A stretch of DNA of 64,000 nt, from the NCBI GenBank assembly GCA_021229015.1, contig CM037780.1:69667812-69731811 (forward strand). Reading direction: 5' to 3'. The first letter of the stretch is position 1. Each line of letters begins with the position of its first letter. Positions 41,491-54,620 of this stretch are shown piece by piece. The position numbers and the translations under genes were made by a program. The notes beneath the pieces were generated by a model. It saw nothing but the letters and a program-made list of their open reading frames with translations, ran no database searches and was not told where the DNA came from. Origin of the DNA: Solen grandis (taxonomy: Eukaryota; Mollusca; Bivalvia; Adapedonta; Solenidae).

Positions 41491-44290
41491 AGTTCGACAT
41501 TTAAGAATGCATTACAGTTGATTTGCAGTAACTTGTCGCAACTACTTATTGACTCTTCTTCACCTGTAATATACAGGTTGCCTATATAGGACATAAAAAT
41601 CGTTCGCTGCGACCGTTAAAACCAATAGGCCACCGGGAACGGTCTCCTAACATTGATAACAAGGACGGACTTATGTGTTATATAGAGCACTTGTCCCGAG
41701 ACTTTATATTGCTAACTGACAACTCTATAGGTACTTTAAAGGGAACTCTATAGGTACATTACTTTGTAGCATTTATTGTGATAACAAATGTACGTGACAT
41801 TATCTGACACGGAATATCATATCGAGTCACCATCAACACATTATTACAACACGCGTGTTGGAAGTTTTAAATCAACACGTATCACAGATCTTACCATTAG
41901 TTCAGGATCCTTTTTGCTATATGAATCAATAGTAGCATTTTCATTTTGTCATTTACCTTACCTGCCCAAGTCAATATTAATACAGAGAAGCGGCCTTATA
42001 ACACAAGCTTTGTAGTGAGCACGCAGTAAAATCTTCTATGTAGTGTATGAAAGACACTGTCCTTAAGGAACCCGGACTCTCGGTCTACTTGAGTACCAAG
42101 CCATAAAATGTACATATGTTTAGAATTACACTGACTGGCCCAGAACACATTCATTCTGTCAAATGATGACAAATAAATTCCTAGTGATAGAAAATGTACA
42201 TACACAAACAGTATCAGAAGCTATTCCAGCCGAATTACCATATACTGACATCGTTACCGCAATGCTGAGGGATAAATGTATAATTCATTGAGAAATTTTA
42301 TGCAAGCAATTCATTATGAAAACGAACCTTTTTGAAGTCCATCTTTCATCCACGGTCCTATGGCTACGTAGATAGACATGCGATAGTTACTGCGCTGTAA
42401 CACGATAAGGGAAGTACGAAGTACCAATAAATAAATAAAAACACATATCATAGTGTTTTAAATGTTGGCTAGGAAGATAAGACAAACATTTCATCACGCG
42501 AGCTCTATTTTGTCATCATATTAAATTAAGCTCTGCCTGACATTAAACCATATTTAAGGCAATATGAGGGTTTTATACTCATTCATATCCTTGTATTTCT
42601 ATTATCATGTGCCAGATTACTTGAAAGACTTATTATTTTTATATTGTACGAAATGTTATTGTTTTATTTCGAGAGTATAATTGTTTTATATTAATAAATT
42701 CTCGAGTGTCTTTTTATGGTATTAAATAGATACACAGTTTTCTGGTAGAATAAACGTTATCTTTCTATGCCTATACATTGTTTTAATATAGTTTGATATC
42801 AAACAGTTTTATTTTTAAATCCCTTCACATTGTTCAATATGCATTTCAGATGTCCCAGTTAAGAGGAAATATGACTAAGTGCAAAATAACCTTTCCTATC
42901 TGTACTGTATTTAAATTTATGAGTTATGAGTTCGATAGCATATCCGTCTCCTTAGAAAAAGCCGTTACGTTGGTAAAAGTAGGACATTCCAATAAAACCC
43001 CTAAAATTGCAGTTCTTTTACCATACATTTATTTTAAATGCAATTAATAAATCAAAATTTAGTGGTTTTAGAAAATCTGTCAGCCCAAAATATGTAAAAT
43101 ATGGTATTTCGCATATTAAGCATATGTGTTTAACACGTGTGTAAAGTTTTATACCAAAATAATCGTAGTATTCAAGATGAAACAAATGTGTGCTATTGTT
43201 ACAGTGTTGTAACTATAAGATAAGATTCGTAAATTGCTGCTTTGTAGAAAACAGTTCGATAACTTCACCATTGAGCTCTTCAGAATGAATTGCTTCAAAT
43301 TGGTGAATCGAAATAAATCAAAATAAGTATTAGCATTATAAAGCAAGACACCATTAAAAGTTATGTGTAAATAATATATAATTCAGAATGAGAAAGAAAA
43401 TCTTCCGAACAAATTTGGAATTTATATGGTTAGAAGCCAACCTTTTTATAGAACCAAACTGTAAAATTTCAACGAGTTTATAAACTGAGTTAGTTTTTGC
43501 CAAATTCGGCATTTCTTTTTGCCTATCGCGATGATATAAGGCATTTTCAGTGCGTTTTCTTTTCGAACGGACATATTTTTCTAAAGTTTTGCACATTAAT
43601 AATTAAGATTATAACTAAAAGATATATAAATTAAAAATAGGGGGTTAAAGATTAAGTATATGGTTAAATATCACTGTTTTCTAAAATTTGTTAAAAAAAT
43701 CAAAACATTAAAATTTGAAAAAAATGCATTCTTAATACTTTAATAACATGTCAAAATAATATGTTCAGAATATTTTAATACAATTTGTAAATTATTATGT
43801 TTTTTTTTTTATAAATTACATGTGAACATACTGTCGAACATGCGTAGGAAATGCAACACGAGAAAAATAGTCATTATGCCAGGACCAAAAAATATATATA
43901 TATATAAAAACTACTCCAAAACTCTGAAAATTCTTGGTAAATTCAACGGACAGATTTCCTCTATTTTCTCAGATTCAATTATCTTATATAAAGACTTTCT
44001 GAAAATGTAAAAAATATGTATTCCTCACCATGTTTTTTTTTGACTTGAACTTTAACTTGAACTGCTTTTTTTTAATTGAAATTTTTGCCAAATTTTCATT
44101 GAAACACCCAAATGCGACATTTTACACCCTCAACATTTGGCATATATGTATTTAATCGTATTTTTAATAAATGAATCTTAAGCCCCCCCCCCCCACCCAA
44201 AAAAAAAAAAAAAAATAAAACCCGAACAACATCGCCTATTACGTAAATAATAAAAGTCTCGTTTTTCATTCACACATTTCTGACTGCTTT
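41491..44290. other. Unassigned sequence
   Basis: No recognised gene. Contains poly-C/poly-A at 44185-44216 and scattered A/T runs. Open frames of 62-84 codons here show no family motif. Confidence 0.5.
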
Positions 44291-44292
44291 TT

Positions 44293-45105
44293 TTAGCACA
44301 ACGTGCTCATGGATGGACCTATGTCCGGCGGTTTCTTTTAAACAACTTCTCCTCCTAAACTGCTGAAATGATTTTGACCAAATTTCACAGGATTGATACT
44401 TATGAGGCCATCTATCAAAAATTTTTCAAATTATTTTGATTGGTTGAATAAGTAGGTCATGGGAGTTGAAAAAAAGATTTTAAATTCAATTTTTGAAAAT
44501 CTTCTGTAAAACTGCAGGCCCTAGAATTTAGATAGCTTGTGTGTAACGTGGCCTTATGGACATATATCAAGTTTGTTCAAATTATGATCCTGGGGTCAAA
44601 ATTGACTCCGCCCAAGCGGTCACTTGATTTTACATAGACTTTAATAGGAAAAAAAACTAGAAAAAAAATCATGTCTGAAACTAAAATGCATGGAGCTTAG
44701 ATATTTGGTATGTAACATGGCCTTATGGACACCTACCAGCTTTGTTTAATTCATGGCCCTGGGGTCAAATTGGCCGCCCTAGAGGTCATTTGATTTTACA
44801 TAGACTTGTATAATCTTTTAAAGATTTTCTTGTCAGAAACCACAAGATCATGGGTTTAGATATTTGGTATGTAACATGGCCTTGTGGACTTGAACCAAGT
44901 TTTCAAATCATATGGCTCTGGGGTCAAAGTTCAGGTCCCGACCTAGGGGTCACTTGATCATCAAAATCTGAACCACAGGTACAGATTTTGTGTGGAGTTT
45001 CGATTATTTTGCTGTACTTCTGCGTGGATTTTATATTCAGTATGGTTGTGTTAAAAAAGGCAATATATCTCAGGTGATCGATTTAGGACCCTCTTGTTTA
45101 TATAT
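44293..45105. mobile_element. Helitron/pearl-like element, reverse copy
   Basis: The left end TTTTTTAGCACAACGTGCTC is the reverse complement type of the hairpin-CTAA end at about 34600. The right end TCTCAGGTGATCGATTTAGG with CCTCTTGTTT mirrors the start of the element at 33907. Internal units of about 155-185 bp share GTAACATGGCCTTATGGAC and CTGGGGTCAAA. Confidence 0.65.
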
Positions 45106-45477
45106 ATTTTGTTTTTGTGAAGTGAGCTGAAATTATGCATGTCGCGTAGCTTACTTGGTTAAATGGTCATCCTAAAGCTAACCGCAGTACATAAAATCTT
45201 GACGATGAACAAGTCTATCATATTTGATTTAGCTCTATAGACAAAACGATGTGGAGCCGTAAAGTTCACAGAAACTAACGCTTCACACGTGTTCACAAAT
45301 CTTAACAGTCGTCATCATTGGTTGAGCCTTTTCGGTCAGTAAGCATGTATTAGCAAGTCGTCATCGTGGACAGTGTCTCCCTATGTCGTAAGCACACAAG
45401 CCATTCGTCATAATTGCCATAGACTGTCCGTGCTGTTAGCATACAAAAGATGCATCATGGGCCGGATCTGTCCGGAC

Positions 45478-45785
45478 AATTCAATTCAATTCAAAAGTAT
45501 ATTTCCAAGCTTTACATAGTAAATAATATTGGGCAAAGCACATAATAACAAAATATATTGGTTATGGCTGTTTGTTTTCATCTAATTATGGTATTGAATA
45601 TAATAAGATATATCATCAAGCAAAAAACAGTCAGATAGAAAAAAAAGTTATAAGAATGAGCTTCATGGTTGTGCTACCGATCTATCCTACTATTATTTTA
45701 AATAATATTAGTAATTGACAAAAAACTAATTAAATATATATTTTGAATTTGAATGTAGCATTGCCATATCAATAACTCATTTTTC
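45478..45785 (-). mobile_element. LINE 3' end fragment
   Basis: Starts with (ATTCA)n, then AAAGTATATTTCCAAGCTTT, which corresponds to the tail start of the minus-strand LINE fragments at 30205 and 33300. No coding content remains. Confidence 0.5.
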
Positions 45786-45974
45786 AGTATGCAGGGGGTT
45801 GGTGTCATGGACAAAGTCTGTCGCACCGTAAGCATACAAACCAGTCGTCATTGTGAGCAAATCTGCCCGGGTAATCCGCATAATCGCCAGTACAGGTCGT
45901 CGAGGGAAAAGCCTGGACCGTTAGCATACAAGCCAGGCAGGTCTGTCCGGACACTGAGCTTAACAACCAGTCCT

Positions 45975-47344
45975 ATTCAATACAATATTTTATTTGCATA
46001 AAACATATTACATGTTTATAGCATTTACAGCAATTATATGTTCATCACAAAGGCAAAGAAAGTATGTGAAGAATAAGTTTATCTAAGGAGATTTAGTAAG
46101 GATAATATATCAGCATCACATAGTCAATAATCATACATTTTAAGCTACATTTTCTTTAGATTGCATAATTTTAATAATTTATACATTTATTCTTAAAAAA
46201 AAAAAAAAAATATTTTTTGTTGTTGTTGAATTGTTTGACATTAAAGTTAAAATCATATTACATGTTTACATCATTCACAGAAATTACATGTTTATTACAA
46301 ATGTAGAGATCATGTAAAAGAAACAGAATGAAAAATAAACAATATTTTTATCTAATGAGTTTTAGTAAAGATAATATATGTGAAATTAAAATACAATATT
46401 TTTCTATTTCTCATTTTTTTAGGATTACATAGTTTAATAATTCATTTGCATGATATATAAATTTGCTTAAATATTTAATGTTTTTGATGAATTTTTGGGT
46501 AATAATATCTCTTTATATATTTTCTTCTTAAATGTGTATATTTAGGACATATTAGCAGAAAATGGTATTCATTTTCGATTTGGTTTAGTTGGCAATTTTG
46601 ACATAATCTATTATTTCTTGGTATATTTATATATCTTCCTTTTGGGGTTAAATAAGGCTATTCGAAACTTTGGTATCTTGATAATATCTAGATATTTTTC
46701 TCGTTCGAATGTGTGTTTATAGAGATTGTAATTTTGTAGGCGTTGCGAATTATTAATTTTATTATACAGTTTTGATAATATATATCGATTATTCGTTGTT
46801 TTATTAGATTTATATTAATATTTGTTGTTAACTGGTCCCTCCAGATATATGATAATCCCGATTATTCTAAAATACGTTTAATATATGATGCCCAGTTATT
46901 TCCATTGTATGTGTTGTCATTATTTGCGTCTTGTTTTAGCATTTCATATGTTTTATAAAGAATAGTTCTTGGATTTCACTTTAATAATTTTATCCAGTAT
47001 TTAATTAATATAATTTTTCTATAAATATGCATAGGTAATCTTTCTAATTCACCATATAATGCTTCTCTATTTGTGTTTATTTTTACTCCTAATATTTTTC
47101 TGCAGAATTTTATGTGTATGTTTTCAATATCTGGCGCTAGGTGTGTTCCCCAAATTTCTGCACCGTAGTTAAGAGTTGAACCTACTAACGTGTCGAAAAG
47201 CTGTATCTTTTTAGATATAGTTATTTCAAATTGGTTAAATATAGTAAATAAATTATGTAACTAATAAGATGCATGTTGAGAAATACTCATTTGAGTTTGT
47301 CTCCAGTTGCCATTTTTATATAAATAAATACCTAAATATTTGAC
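45975..47344 (-). mobile_element. LINE 3' half fragment, minus strand
   Basis: Translation of the minus strand around 47220-46980 gives GSTLNYGAEIWGTHLAP, IKFCRKILGVKINTN and ALYGELERLPM, the post-RT region of LINE ORF2 homologous to 31041-30697 and 58760-58930. The zinc-knuckle part lies near 46540-46640. Multiple stops are present. Confidence 0.78.
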
Positions 47345-47915
47345 AGAGTCCGGATCGTAAGCATACAAATCAGTCGTCACGTCAACGTGGGCAAGGTCTG
47401 CTATGGCACTGAGCATACAAGCCAGTAGTCATCTTTGACATTGATTGCCACGGGTGTGAGCATACAAGCCAGTAGTCATCTTTGACATTGATTGCCACGG
47501 GTGTGAGCATACAAGCCAGTAGTCATCTTTGACATTGATTGCCACGGGTGTGAGCATACAAGCCAGTAGTCATCTTTGACATTGATTGCCACGGGTGTGA
47601 GCATACAAGCCAGTAGTCATCTTTGACATTGATTGCCACGGGTGTGAGCATACAAGCCAGTAGTCATCGTTGGTAGTGACTGCCCGGAACGTGAGCATAA
47701 AAATCCGTCGTCATTGGGGGCAAGGTTTGCCCGGGCCCTGAACATACACGCCCATTTGTTCCACCAGGTCCGTGAGCATACAAGCCAATCATCAAGCATA
47801 ACTGTCCCGGGGTGGGCAATCAAGCGGGTCGTCAAGCATAACTGTCCCGGGGTGGGCAATCAAGCCGGTCGTCAAGCATAACTGTCCCAGGGTGGGCAAT
47901 CAAGCCGGTCGCATG

Positions 47916-49660
47916 AGATGGACGACAACAAAGGTTTACAGTATGTTAGATGAAGGGTGTTACATTAAAAGAAAAATGAAAATGAAGATGAAATACTTTA
48001 AGGAAGGTACGTGATGAGACCTGTATTTGACACTGTTTACCCAACATTAACAGAATAACTTTTATTCATTATGTATTAAACTGGGTTAAATTGTTTTGAA
48101 AACAGATCAAGACGAAGAAAATAAAAATAGAAAAATGAAAATAAGCCGTGAAAGTATGTAAATACTAATAAATTGGTGTTTTCACATTGTTAAAAAATTC
48201 CTGATTAAATTTGCTCCCCAAAATCAATGGGCAAAACAACTCAGGATCTGAAAATTCGTTCTGGGACATTGGAAGGAGATTCCTTTACAATTGAGGCTTG
48301 TATTTCCTCACAGTTTATTCTACGGCAAACTTTCAATCATAAAGGCTTTCAAGTGAGATTAGTTTCGGGCTCAGTCCTAAAGTTATGTGTATTTTATGCA
48401 ACAAATTCGCAATGCAAAACGATCATAGTGTTTTCTTTCATAACAGTGGGAGACTGTGCTGATAAAGTAAAAAATATCAAATTTTTCAAAATGCTTTTCC
48501 CCTTTAGAGAAATAATGATACATGTATGCGCAAAATTATTAAAAGCATGTCTCTGTTTTGTAACAATATGCATGCTGATGTTATTAGCTGAGTTAGCAGA
48601 TGTGTCCCAATTATTAGATGTCTAACTTCACTTTTGACTTACTTGGAGATGATTTGGTAGATATTCTATATTCACGGGATAAAAAAGATAACGCACCAAT
48701 GTTGAGATGACAACTATCTGAAACATTGATTTTCAATAAAGTATTCTGTCTGAATTACAGATTCTTTGATAAATGTAAAGTTATTTGATCAAAACTCTCT
48801 TTGGTGCACATTGCACTCGGGTCGAACGTTATTCCGGGATAACAAGAGACGACACTGTTCCTGATAAGGTTTTTAATTGCTAAACAGTGTTGTGCGTTTC
48901 TCCGTGCCTGTCTTTAGATGATGTAATTTTGTAAAGGAAAAAATGCCCATATATAGATATGTCTCTCGTCTTTTCTTGAAATCGTCTATGATAATGATCA
49001 TGATAGATGTCATTATGTTTTTCGAAATTTAAATTAATTTACCGCTTTAAGGTGTAGAATGTTATAGTGTACTTATACAAAATCAAGTACACACGTAATT
49101 ACCGTTATCGTACTTAACTTTTTTCAGCTAACAATAATAACGATATTTGAGTATGGGAACACTGGTTGCAAAACAGATCATACCAAATTATTATTGAAAC
49201 TTTTTGTATTACCAATTATCTACTAGACATGTAGATGTTTGATCTAGTCCCTATTGCAATAATACTGAATTCACCTTGACCAGACGGTAAGAAAACCAAT
49301 CGGTGCGAATGTCAATTACATGCTGGTCCCCAATGTATTACTGTGAGAAGAAGGAAGTACCAGTAGCGCAGCGAAACGGATATCACACCATTTTCTCGCG
49401 CAATCATGGAGAGTCACGCCAACAGCAATAGTCTGTTTACGGTGCGCGTTATCACAATAATGTTAACGCCACGGATGGCGGTGGAGTAGACGCATTAATA
49501 TCGAATTTTTATCTACTATGCCTATTTTGACAACACAGATAATGATCGTGCATCCTATAATCGTTCTATGTTCTCTTCTACTATAATCCCCATCAACGCA
49601 ACCTATCTTTTTTATACCTTACGCGCGTCTGAATACACATGTGTATGTCTATAAAACGTC
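47916..49660. other. Unassigned sequence with one 132-codon open frame
   Basis: The + strand frame at 48227-48625 is open for 132 codons and hydrophobic near its end, but has no motif I recognise, no polyA context and no splice support. I do not call it a gene. Confidence 0.35.
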
Positions 49661-49661
49661 G

Positions 49662-49760
49662 TGATCTAGTTGTAACGGACATGCCAGCGGATTCAAGAGT
49701 AGCGGGTTCAGACCCGGCTGAGGTAATTATTCTTCATAGCCTTCCCTGTCACCAAGTGCT
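49662..49760 (+). repeat. tRNA-like SINE head
   Basis: CGTGATCTAGTTGTAACGG (box A-like) and AGCGGGTTCAGACCCGG (box B-like) in tRNA spacing. It lacks good acceptor-stem pairing, so it is a SINE relic rather than a tRNA gene. Confidence 0.5.
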
Positions 49761-50658
49761 GATAGATTCCAGGCACCATCAAAAGGGATAAGTATACGTT
49801 TTAAGAACATGTTTCCCAATCACCGTAAATTATAATTTGTATATGCTTAAATTAAGAAATACACATTTGCATGAGTTAACGATAAGAGTTTTCATTTTAA
49901 AAAACAATATGATAAACAAAAGCTGTCTAAAGACAGCGCACGCCACTTTTCTAAGTGCTGGATAGTATAATGTTAGCTGTTACTATTCTTATTGTTATAA
50001 GATGTGACATAAGGTATTGAGCCGGAACACACGTGGAATATGAAAACTATTTGACTTAATTAAATGAACATGAAAAAAAATTAAAAGGGGGTGCAAAAAT
50101 TAAGAGTTACATGGCTTTTGAATTCTATCAAACTTTGAAAGTGATCAAGTATTTAAACCTTGAAGTTTATACATTTTTTTAAAGAAATTGTCCTCAACCC
50201 ATACAGAAAATTCTAAAGACTTATAATTGTGCCAAAATATATTTCAGGGTTACCCGCCCTTTTGGAATGGGTCTCCTTTCTGATAGTGAACAGGTATTTC
50301 AGGTTTGAAGTGAATGTCTTTTGACAGTTTTTGAGAAATTGACCTTTACAAAAAGAAATTTTACCTACCTTGGACATTTTAAGTTGGAAAGTGGTATTAT
50401 TTTCCAAAATGAATTTAAGGATTACCTGCTCCTTTGCAATGGGTTCCCTTATAGATAGTAAACAAGTACTCGAAGTTTGAAATGAATATGTTTGGTGGTT
50501 ATGGAGACATGGACCTGAACAAAAACCTTATCCAACACCATCTGCACCGCCGATTCCTTCGAAAGGGTCATGACAAAAGCTTCACTTTTAAAAATGCTAT
50601 GTTTTAATATATTACTCACTCATCCCTTGATTATGTGTTACTAGCATTATCTTAAAAA

Positions 50659-50694
<36 letters not shown>

Positions 50695-51400
50695 ACAACA
50701 ACAACCAACAACAACAACAACAACAACAACACCAAAACGATGATCTTAAGAACAAATGTTTTATCAGCCTGTCCATCGTTCTTTTGTGGTCGATATCTTT
50801 ATTAAATAAAAACTACACTCCTTTCTTTTCTATAAATTGTATCAAACATTTAGTGGTTAAGTGGTTATATTTTTACTTATATTAAATCATTGATACAATG
50901 TTAGCTGAGAAGAGTACCCACTGACAGCTTACAATTAATCGTTTGAAGCTGGTCCGATCTAGAGTGCATGGCCGATAAAATGCAATCCAAGCTGACTTAA
51001 CGAGCCGCTGAAATGAATAAGTAATAAACTTGCTGCTCTTTCCGATCGTGGGATTGTCTGGTATGGCGTCCCCCGCACGTAGGAATGTCAGATTGTCACG
51101 TGTTTCCTTCCTTCTGAACTAAAATAAATGTCACAGTGATATCCCGACATCGTTTTAAAAGATACGCGACGTTGTAATAGAGGGCGTAGAACGGTTATAT
51201 AATCATTATAGGAAGTGAAGGTAGCCTTTCTTGTAATGAAGCGTATTATCCAACGGAGTCGGTGAAACATACATATCTTTATTATATACTATAATATGCT
51301 ACGAAGTTCGGTCCTATGCTTCATAAAAACGTGTGTTGATACGACCTAATACGAAGTTTATATTTTAGCTGCATGGTTGTACGGAAGCACAGAGCAGACA
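49761..51400. other. Unassigned sequence with (CAA)n tract
   Basis: Contains a CAA microsatellite at 50658-50732. Otherwise nothing recognised. Confidence 0.6.
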
Positions 51401-51422
51401 TGGTGTTTTTCGTTTTTATTAT

Positions 51423-51888
51423 CTCGTGGGCACGAGATAGTAACTAATTAAAAAACGAAAAACATTTTTTTTCTAGCTCATGGCCACGAGATATAACCAA
51501 AAAAAAACCAAACCAACAACAACAACAACAACAACAACAAAAAACAACAAAAAAACAACAACAAACAAACATATATAGCTTTCTCGTGGCCACGAGTTGG
51601 ATCTATAGCTGACCAATCAAATCGCTAGACTATCTCCTGGCCACAAGATAGCTTTAAATTTTGCTTTTCGTCAAAGATATCTCCTCCAAAAAATTTTTTT
51701 TTTTCGTTATTTTCTCAGTTATATCTCGTGGCAACGAGTTCATAATCGTTTTTTTTTGGTTTTTCCTTAGTAACTCGTGGCCACAAGTTAGCGAGATTTG
51801 TTTTTCGTTTTTTTTCTTAGTTATATCTCGTGGCAATGAGTTAATAATCGTTTTTCGTTTTTTACTTAGTTTATCTCGAGGCCACGAG
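51423..51888. repeat. Array of eight CTCGTGGCCACGAG palindromes
   Basis: Palindromes or one- to two-base variants start at 51423, 51477, 51583, 51634, 51725, 51774, 51827 and 51875. Most are about 50 bp apart (the larger steps are near 100), separated by T/A-rich spacers. A CAA tract is embedded at 51510-51570. Confidence 0.9.
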
Positions 51889-52921
51889 TAAACAAGATTT
51901 GTTTATCGTATTTCTCTTAGTTATTAAATAATTAAAAAGAAATACACATGCAATTGGACGGTCAAAAATGAGTTTACACCGAATGAAAAACACCCTTTTC
52001 TCGAATAATATCTACTATAGTGCCATATTCTATAGTAACGAAGATATCCAAGTAGCTCCGATGATGGAGTAGCTGCCGTAGACAACTATAGGAACAGCTG
52101 TAAAAAGTCAGCGGGTGATAGACTCAACAAAGAGGAACCTCGACATTTCCGCAAAAAGGTATCCAACATCTCTTTATTTACTTACATTAAGACCATACTG
52201 TTGATTGCCGTATGTTTTCGTGTCTTGTAGCAGTTCATCAGGCGAGGTTTCCAGAATTATCAGTGACGGATATGTAATAAGACTAGTGGTTTACATAGTT
52301 AACTCTGAAACAACACTTCTATGTCTGAAAAAATAATTCCACGTTCAAACTGTTTCAGTTGGTAAGTTGCGATTAGGTGTTTAAATCAAGACATATCTTC
52401 TTTACAGATATTTGGCGTAAGTAAAAACATAACAACTGCAAGTCGTATTACATATTTCATCTTTAAAGATGTACATGTACTTATGAAATATATTATAAGT
52501 ATTTTTTTCATCAAAAATAAAAACAAAATGTATATACAATAACAATAAATATGCATGTTGTAACAAGATTAAACGTTTGATGTTTTAAAACAACAAACTA
52601 TAGCTCGCGAGCACTAAGACGGCCGACTCCTTTTTGTAAGTTAAAACTGTTGATCAAATTATGCAATTTATGTTTTTTTATTTTTTTTTTTTTTTTTATT
52701 TTTATTTGATGGATGTCAAATACTCTAATTGTTTACATCTTGCATTGGCGTGTAATGTAATAGTAAATAATTTGAATTTTGAAAAACCGTCGCCGAATGA
52801 CATTTTTTTAATCTGCTACGTCATTATTTCCAGCACTCTGGATTCGTTCACGGAGACCTATGGAAGGTCTTTGGAAAAATAGTTAGAATATTGACCGAGG
52901 TATGCGGAATATGCAAATATA

Positions 52922-53380
52922 TGGTGGCATATTTCTGCAAGTCACTTATTCACTTAGCTATGTCGAAACTTCTCTGAGAAATTGACACATAATTAGTTAT
53001 AATCTGGCAAGTAGAAAATTTTCAAGTTATCCACTTAGGTTTTTTCACAGGATTAAACTGTGTGTTAGTGCCACTACTGCCAATCCCATTTTCATTAATG
53101 TTAACCGGATATCATGCTTGTTTTCCAGATAATTATGTAAAAACTATGTTTGTTATCTACATAATCTGACTAACTTGAAAAAAGGCAAGATATCCAGTTA
53201 TCTTAAGTGGATATATGACTGGCAGTAGTGGGCACTAACAGGCAGTTTTGTGATGTTAAGATACCTTAGAGGATAACACGAAGGTTTTATACTTGCCAGA
53301 TACTAACTGACTATGTGACAATTTTTCAAAAAGGTTCGACATAGCCAAGTGGATAAGTGGCTAGCAGAAATATGCCACCA
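52922..53380. mobile_element. 459-bp foldback element (long palindrome)
   Basis: TGGTGGCATATTTCTGC at the left matches GCAGAAATATGCCACCA at the right. Inverted similarity continues inward almost to the middle: CTATGTCGAA / TTCGACATAG, ATCTGGCAAGTA / TACTTGCCAGAT, and GTTAGTGCC-ACTACTGCCA with its complement. A non-coding MITE able to fold end to end. Confidence 0.85.
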
Positions 53381-53708
53381 AACAAATAAGATATTTGTGT
53401 AAACAATTGAATGGTCTTAAATAAAATATCCTTGAGGGACTTTTTGTATCACTTTTGTCCTGCATTAAGAAGTAATTTATGTTTAACTATTTATTGACCA
53501 CTTTTTTGGTGTCCTGTTTATAGTAATTTCGGCCAGTTTATCATACCACCATGATATACCTCGATCGCAATAATTTGGCCGACTACTAATTTTGGTAATA
53601 AGTTAGAACAGGACTTTGAAGTTCTATCAATAAATAAGTAAGGAGTGCAACAACGCCTTTAGAATCATACGATCGGAATAATGAATGGTAGCAATCTAAT
53701 GGCCTAAA

Positions 53709-53744
53709 ATAGGTTAGTTCATGATTAAAGGCAACTACGAACTA
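53709..53744. repeat. Collapsed copy of the hairpin at 19367-19465
   Basis: TAGGTTAGTTCATG is joined directly to GGCAACTACGAACTAAC: the outer arms survive and the centre is lost. Confidence 0.6.
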
Positions 53745-53869
53745 ACTTAAAGCTATGTAACTCATGGCACACTTATGACATAAACTATAATTGATATTTC
53801 TATTGGAACTCGCTTTCCCTAAATTGAATTTATATGCGGTTAAGATAAGGCTGGTGAAGCTCCCCACTC

Positions 53870-54450
53870 CGGGATCTTAAAAACGTTTTCATATGACCTC
53901 CTTCCTTTACATTTCTTCGATTGGAAAGTTTATATCTTATAACATAACTTATACTTAATTGTTTATTAGCATTCAATGTTCCTAAATTGAATTCATATGA
54001 TGTTAAATAGGGAAACTTGCAAACGTTTTTAAAATTCACACGGGGTAACATGTAGATTCCTTGGTAGGACATTTGGAAATGAGTTGGTGGGTTTCTCAAT
54101 ACGTTTTCAATATGTCGCACCCGGGAATTTAAAATGTTTTCAAATTTCCGGATCCGGGAGTTTGAAAACGTTTTTATGTTCCCGGGGGAGCTTGCATCGG
54201 GGGCCACTTGAAATCATTAATTATAACGATTTCAGTCGACTCCCAAATTCAAGTTCCATCCGGGAACGTGAAAACGTTTTCAAACTCCCACGGGCATTTG
54301 AAAACGTTCCTATATCAAATGCCCTTCCCGGGAATATAAAAACGTTTTATGTTCTCGGGGAGAAAAGTTAAATCGTGGTAGGACATTTGAAAACGTGTTT
54401 ATGTTCCCGGGGACGTTTTAAAATTACCGGGGAAAAATATGAAATGGGGT
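53870..54450. repeat. Array of GAAAACGTTTTC and CCCGGGAA motifs
   Basis: About ten AAACGTTTT-type palindromes (for example about 53881, 54021, 54164, 54272, 54339 and 54391) alternate with CCGGGA/TCCCGG motifs. Spacing is irregular (about 20-140 bp). Open frames through it on both strands are by-products. Confidence 0.75.
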
Positions 54451-54474
54451 GGGGGAACTTGAAAAAGTAACACA

Positions 54475-54620
54475 TGTCTCACGTGCACAGATATAATTAT
54501 AATATAACGACAGGCGTTACAGATGGATGTCGGTAACACGTACACAGATATATATCATATAAAGACAAGCAATACTGATGAATGCCAGCATCACGTGCAC
54601 AGATATAATATATCACCGTA
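54475..54620. repeat. About 67-bp tandem repeat, two to three units
   Basis: CACGTGCACAGATATAAT and variants recur at about 54480, 54538 and 54593, with ACGACAGGCGTTACAGATG-like middle parts. Confidence 0.6.

Larger units (their letters stand above)
45270..47915. repeat. Degenerate AGCATACAAGCCAGT repeat region, split by two LINE fragments
   Basis: Units like GTAAGCATACAAACCAGTCG occur at 45270-45477, 45789-45974 and 47345-47915. LINE pieces lie between them (45478-45785 and 45975-47344), so one older repeat tract was interrupted twice. At 47411-47660 a 47-bp unit repeats five to six times almost without change. At 47792-47911 a 40-bp unit (TCAAGCATAACTGTCCCGGG) repeats three times. Confidence 0.8.

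Noticed and set aside
48227..48625. 132-codon open frame on the + strand
   Set aside because: No known motif, no clear start context, no splice or polyA support, and amino-acid use looks like AT-rich non-coding DNA.
49662..49760. Possible tRNA gene
   Set aside because: A- and B-box-like motifs exist but no acceptor stem pairs well; better explained as a SINE head.
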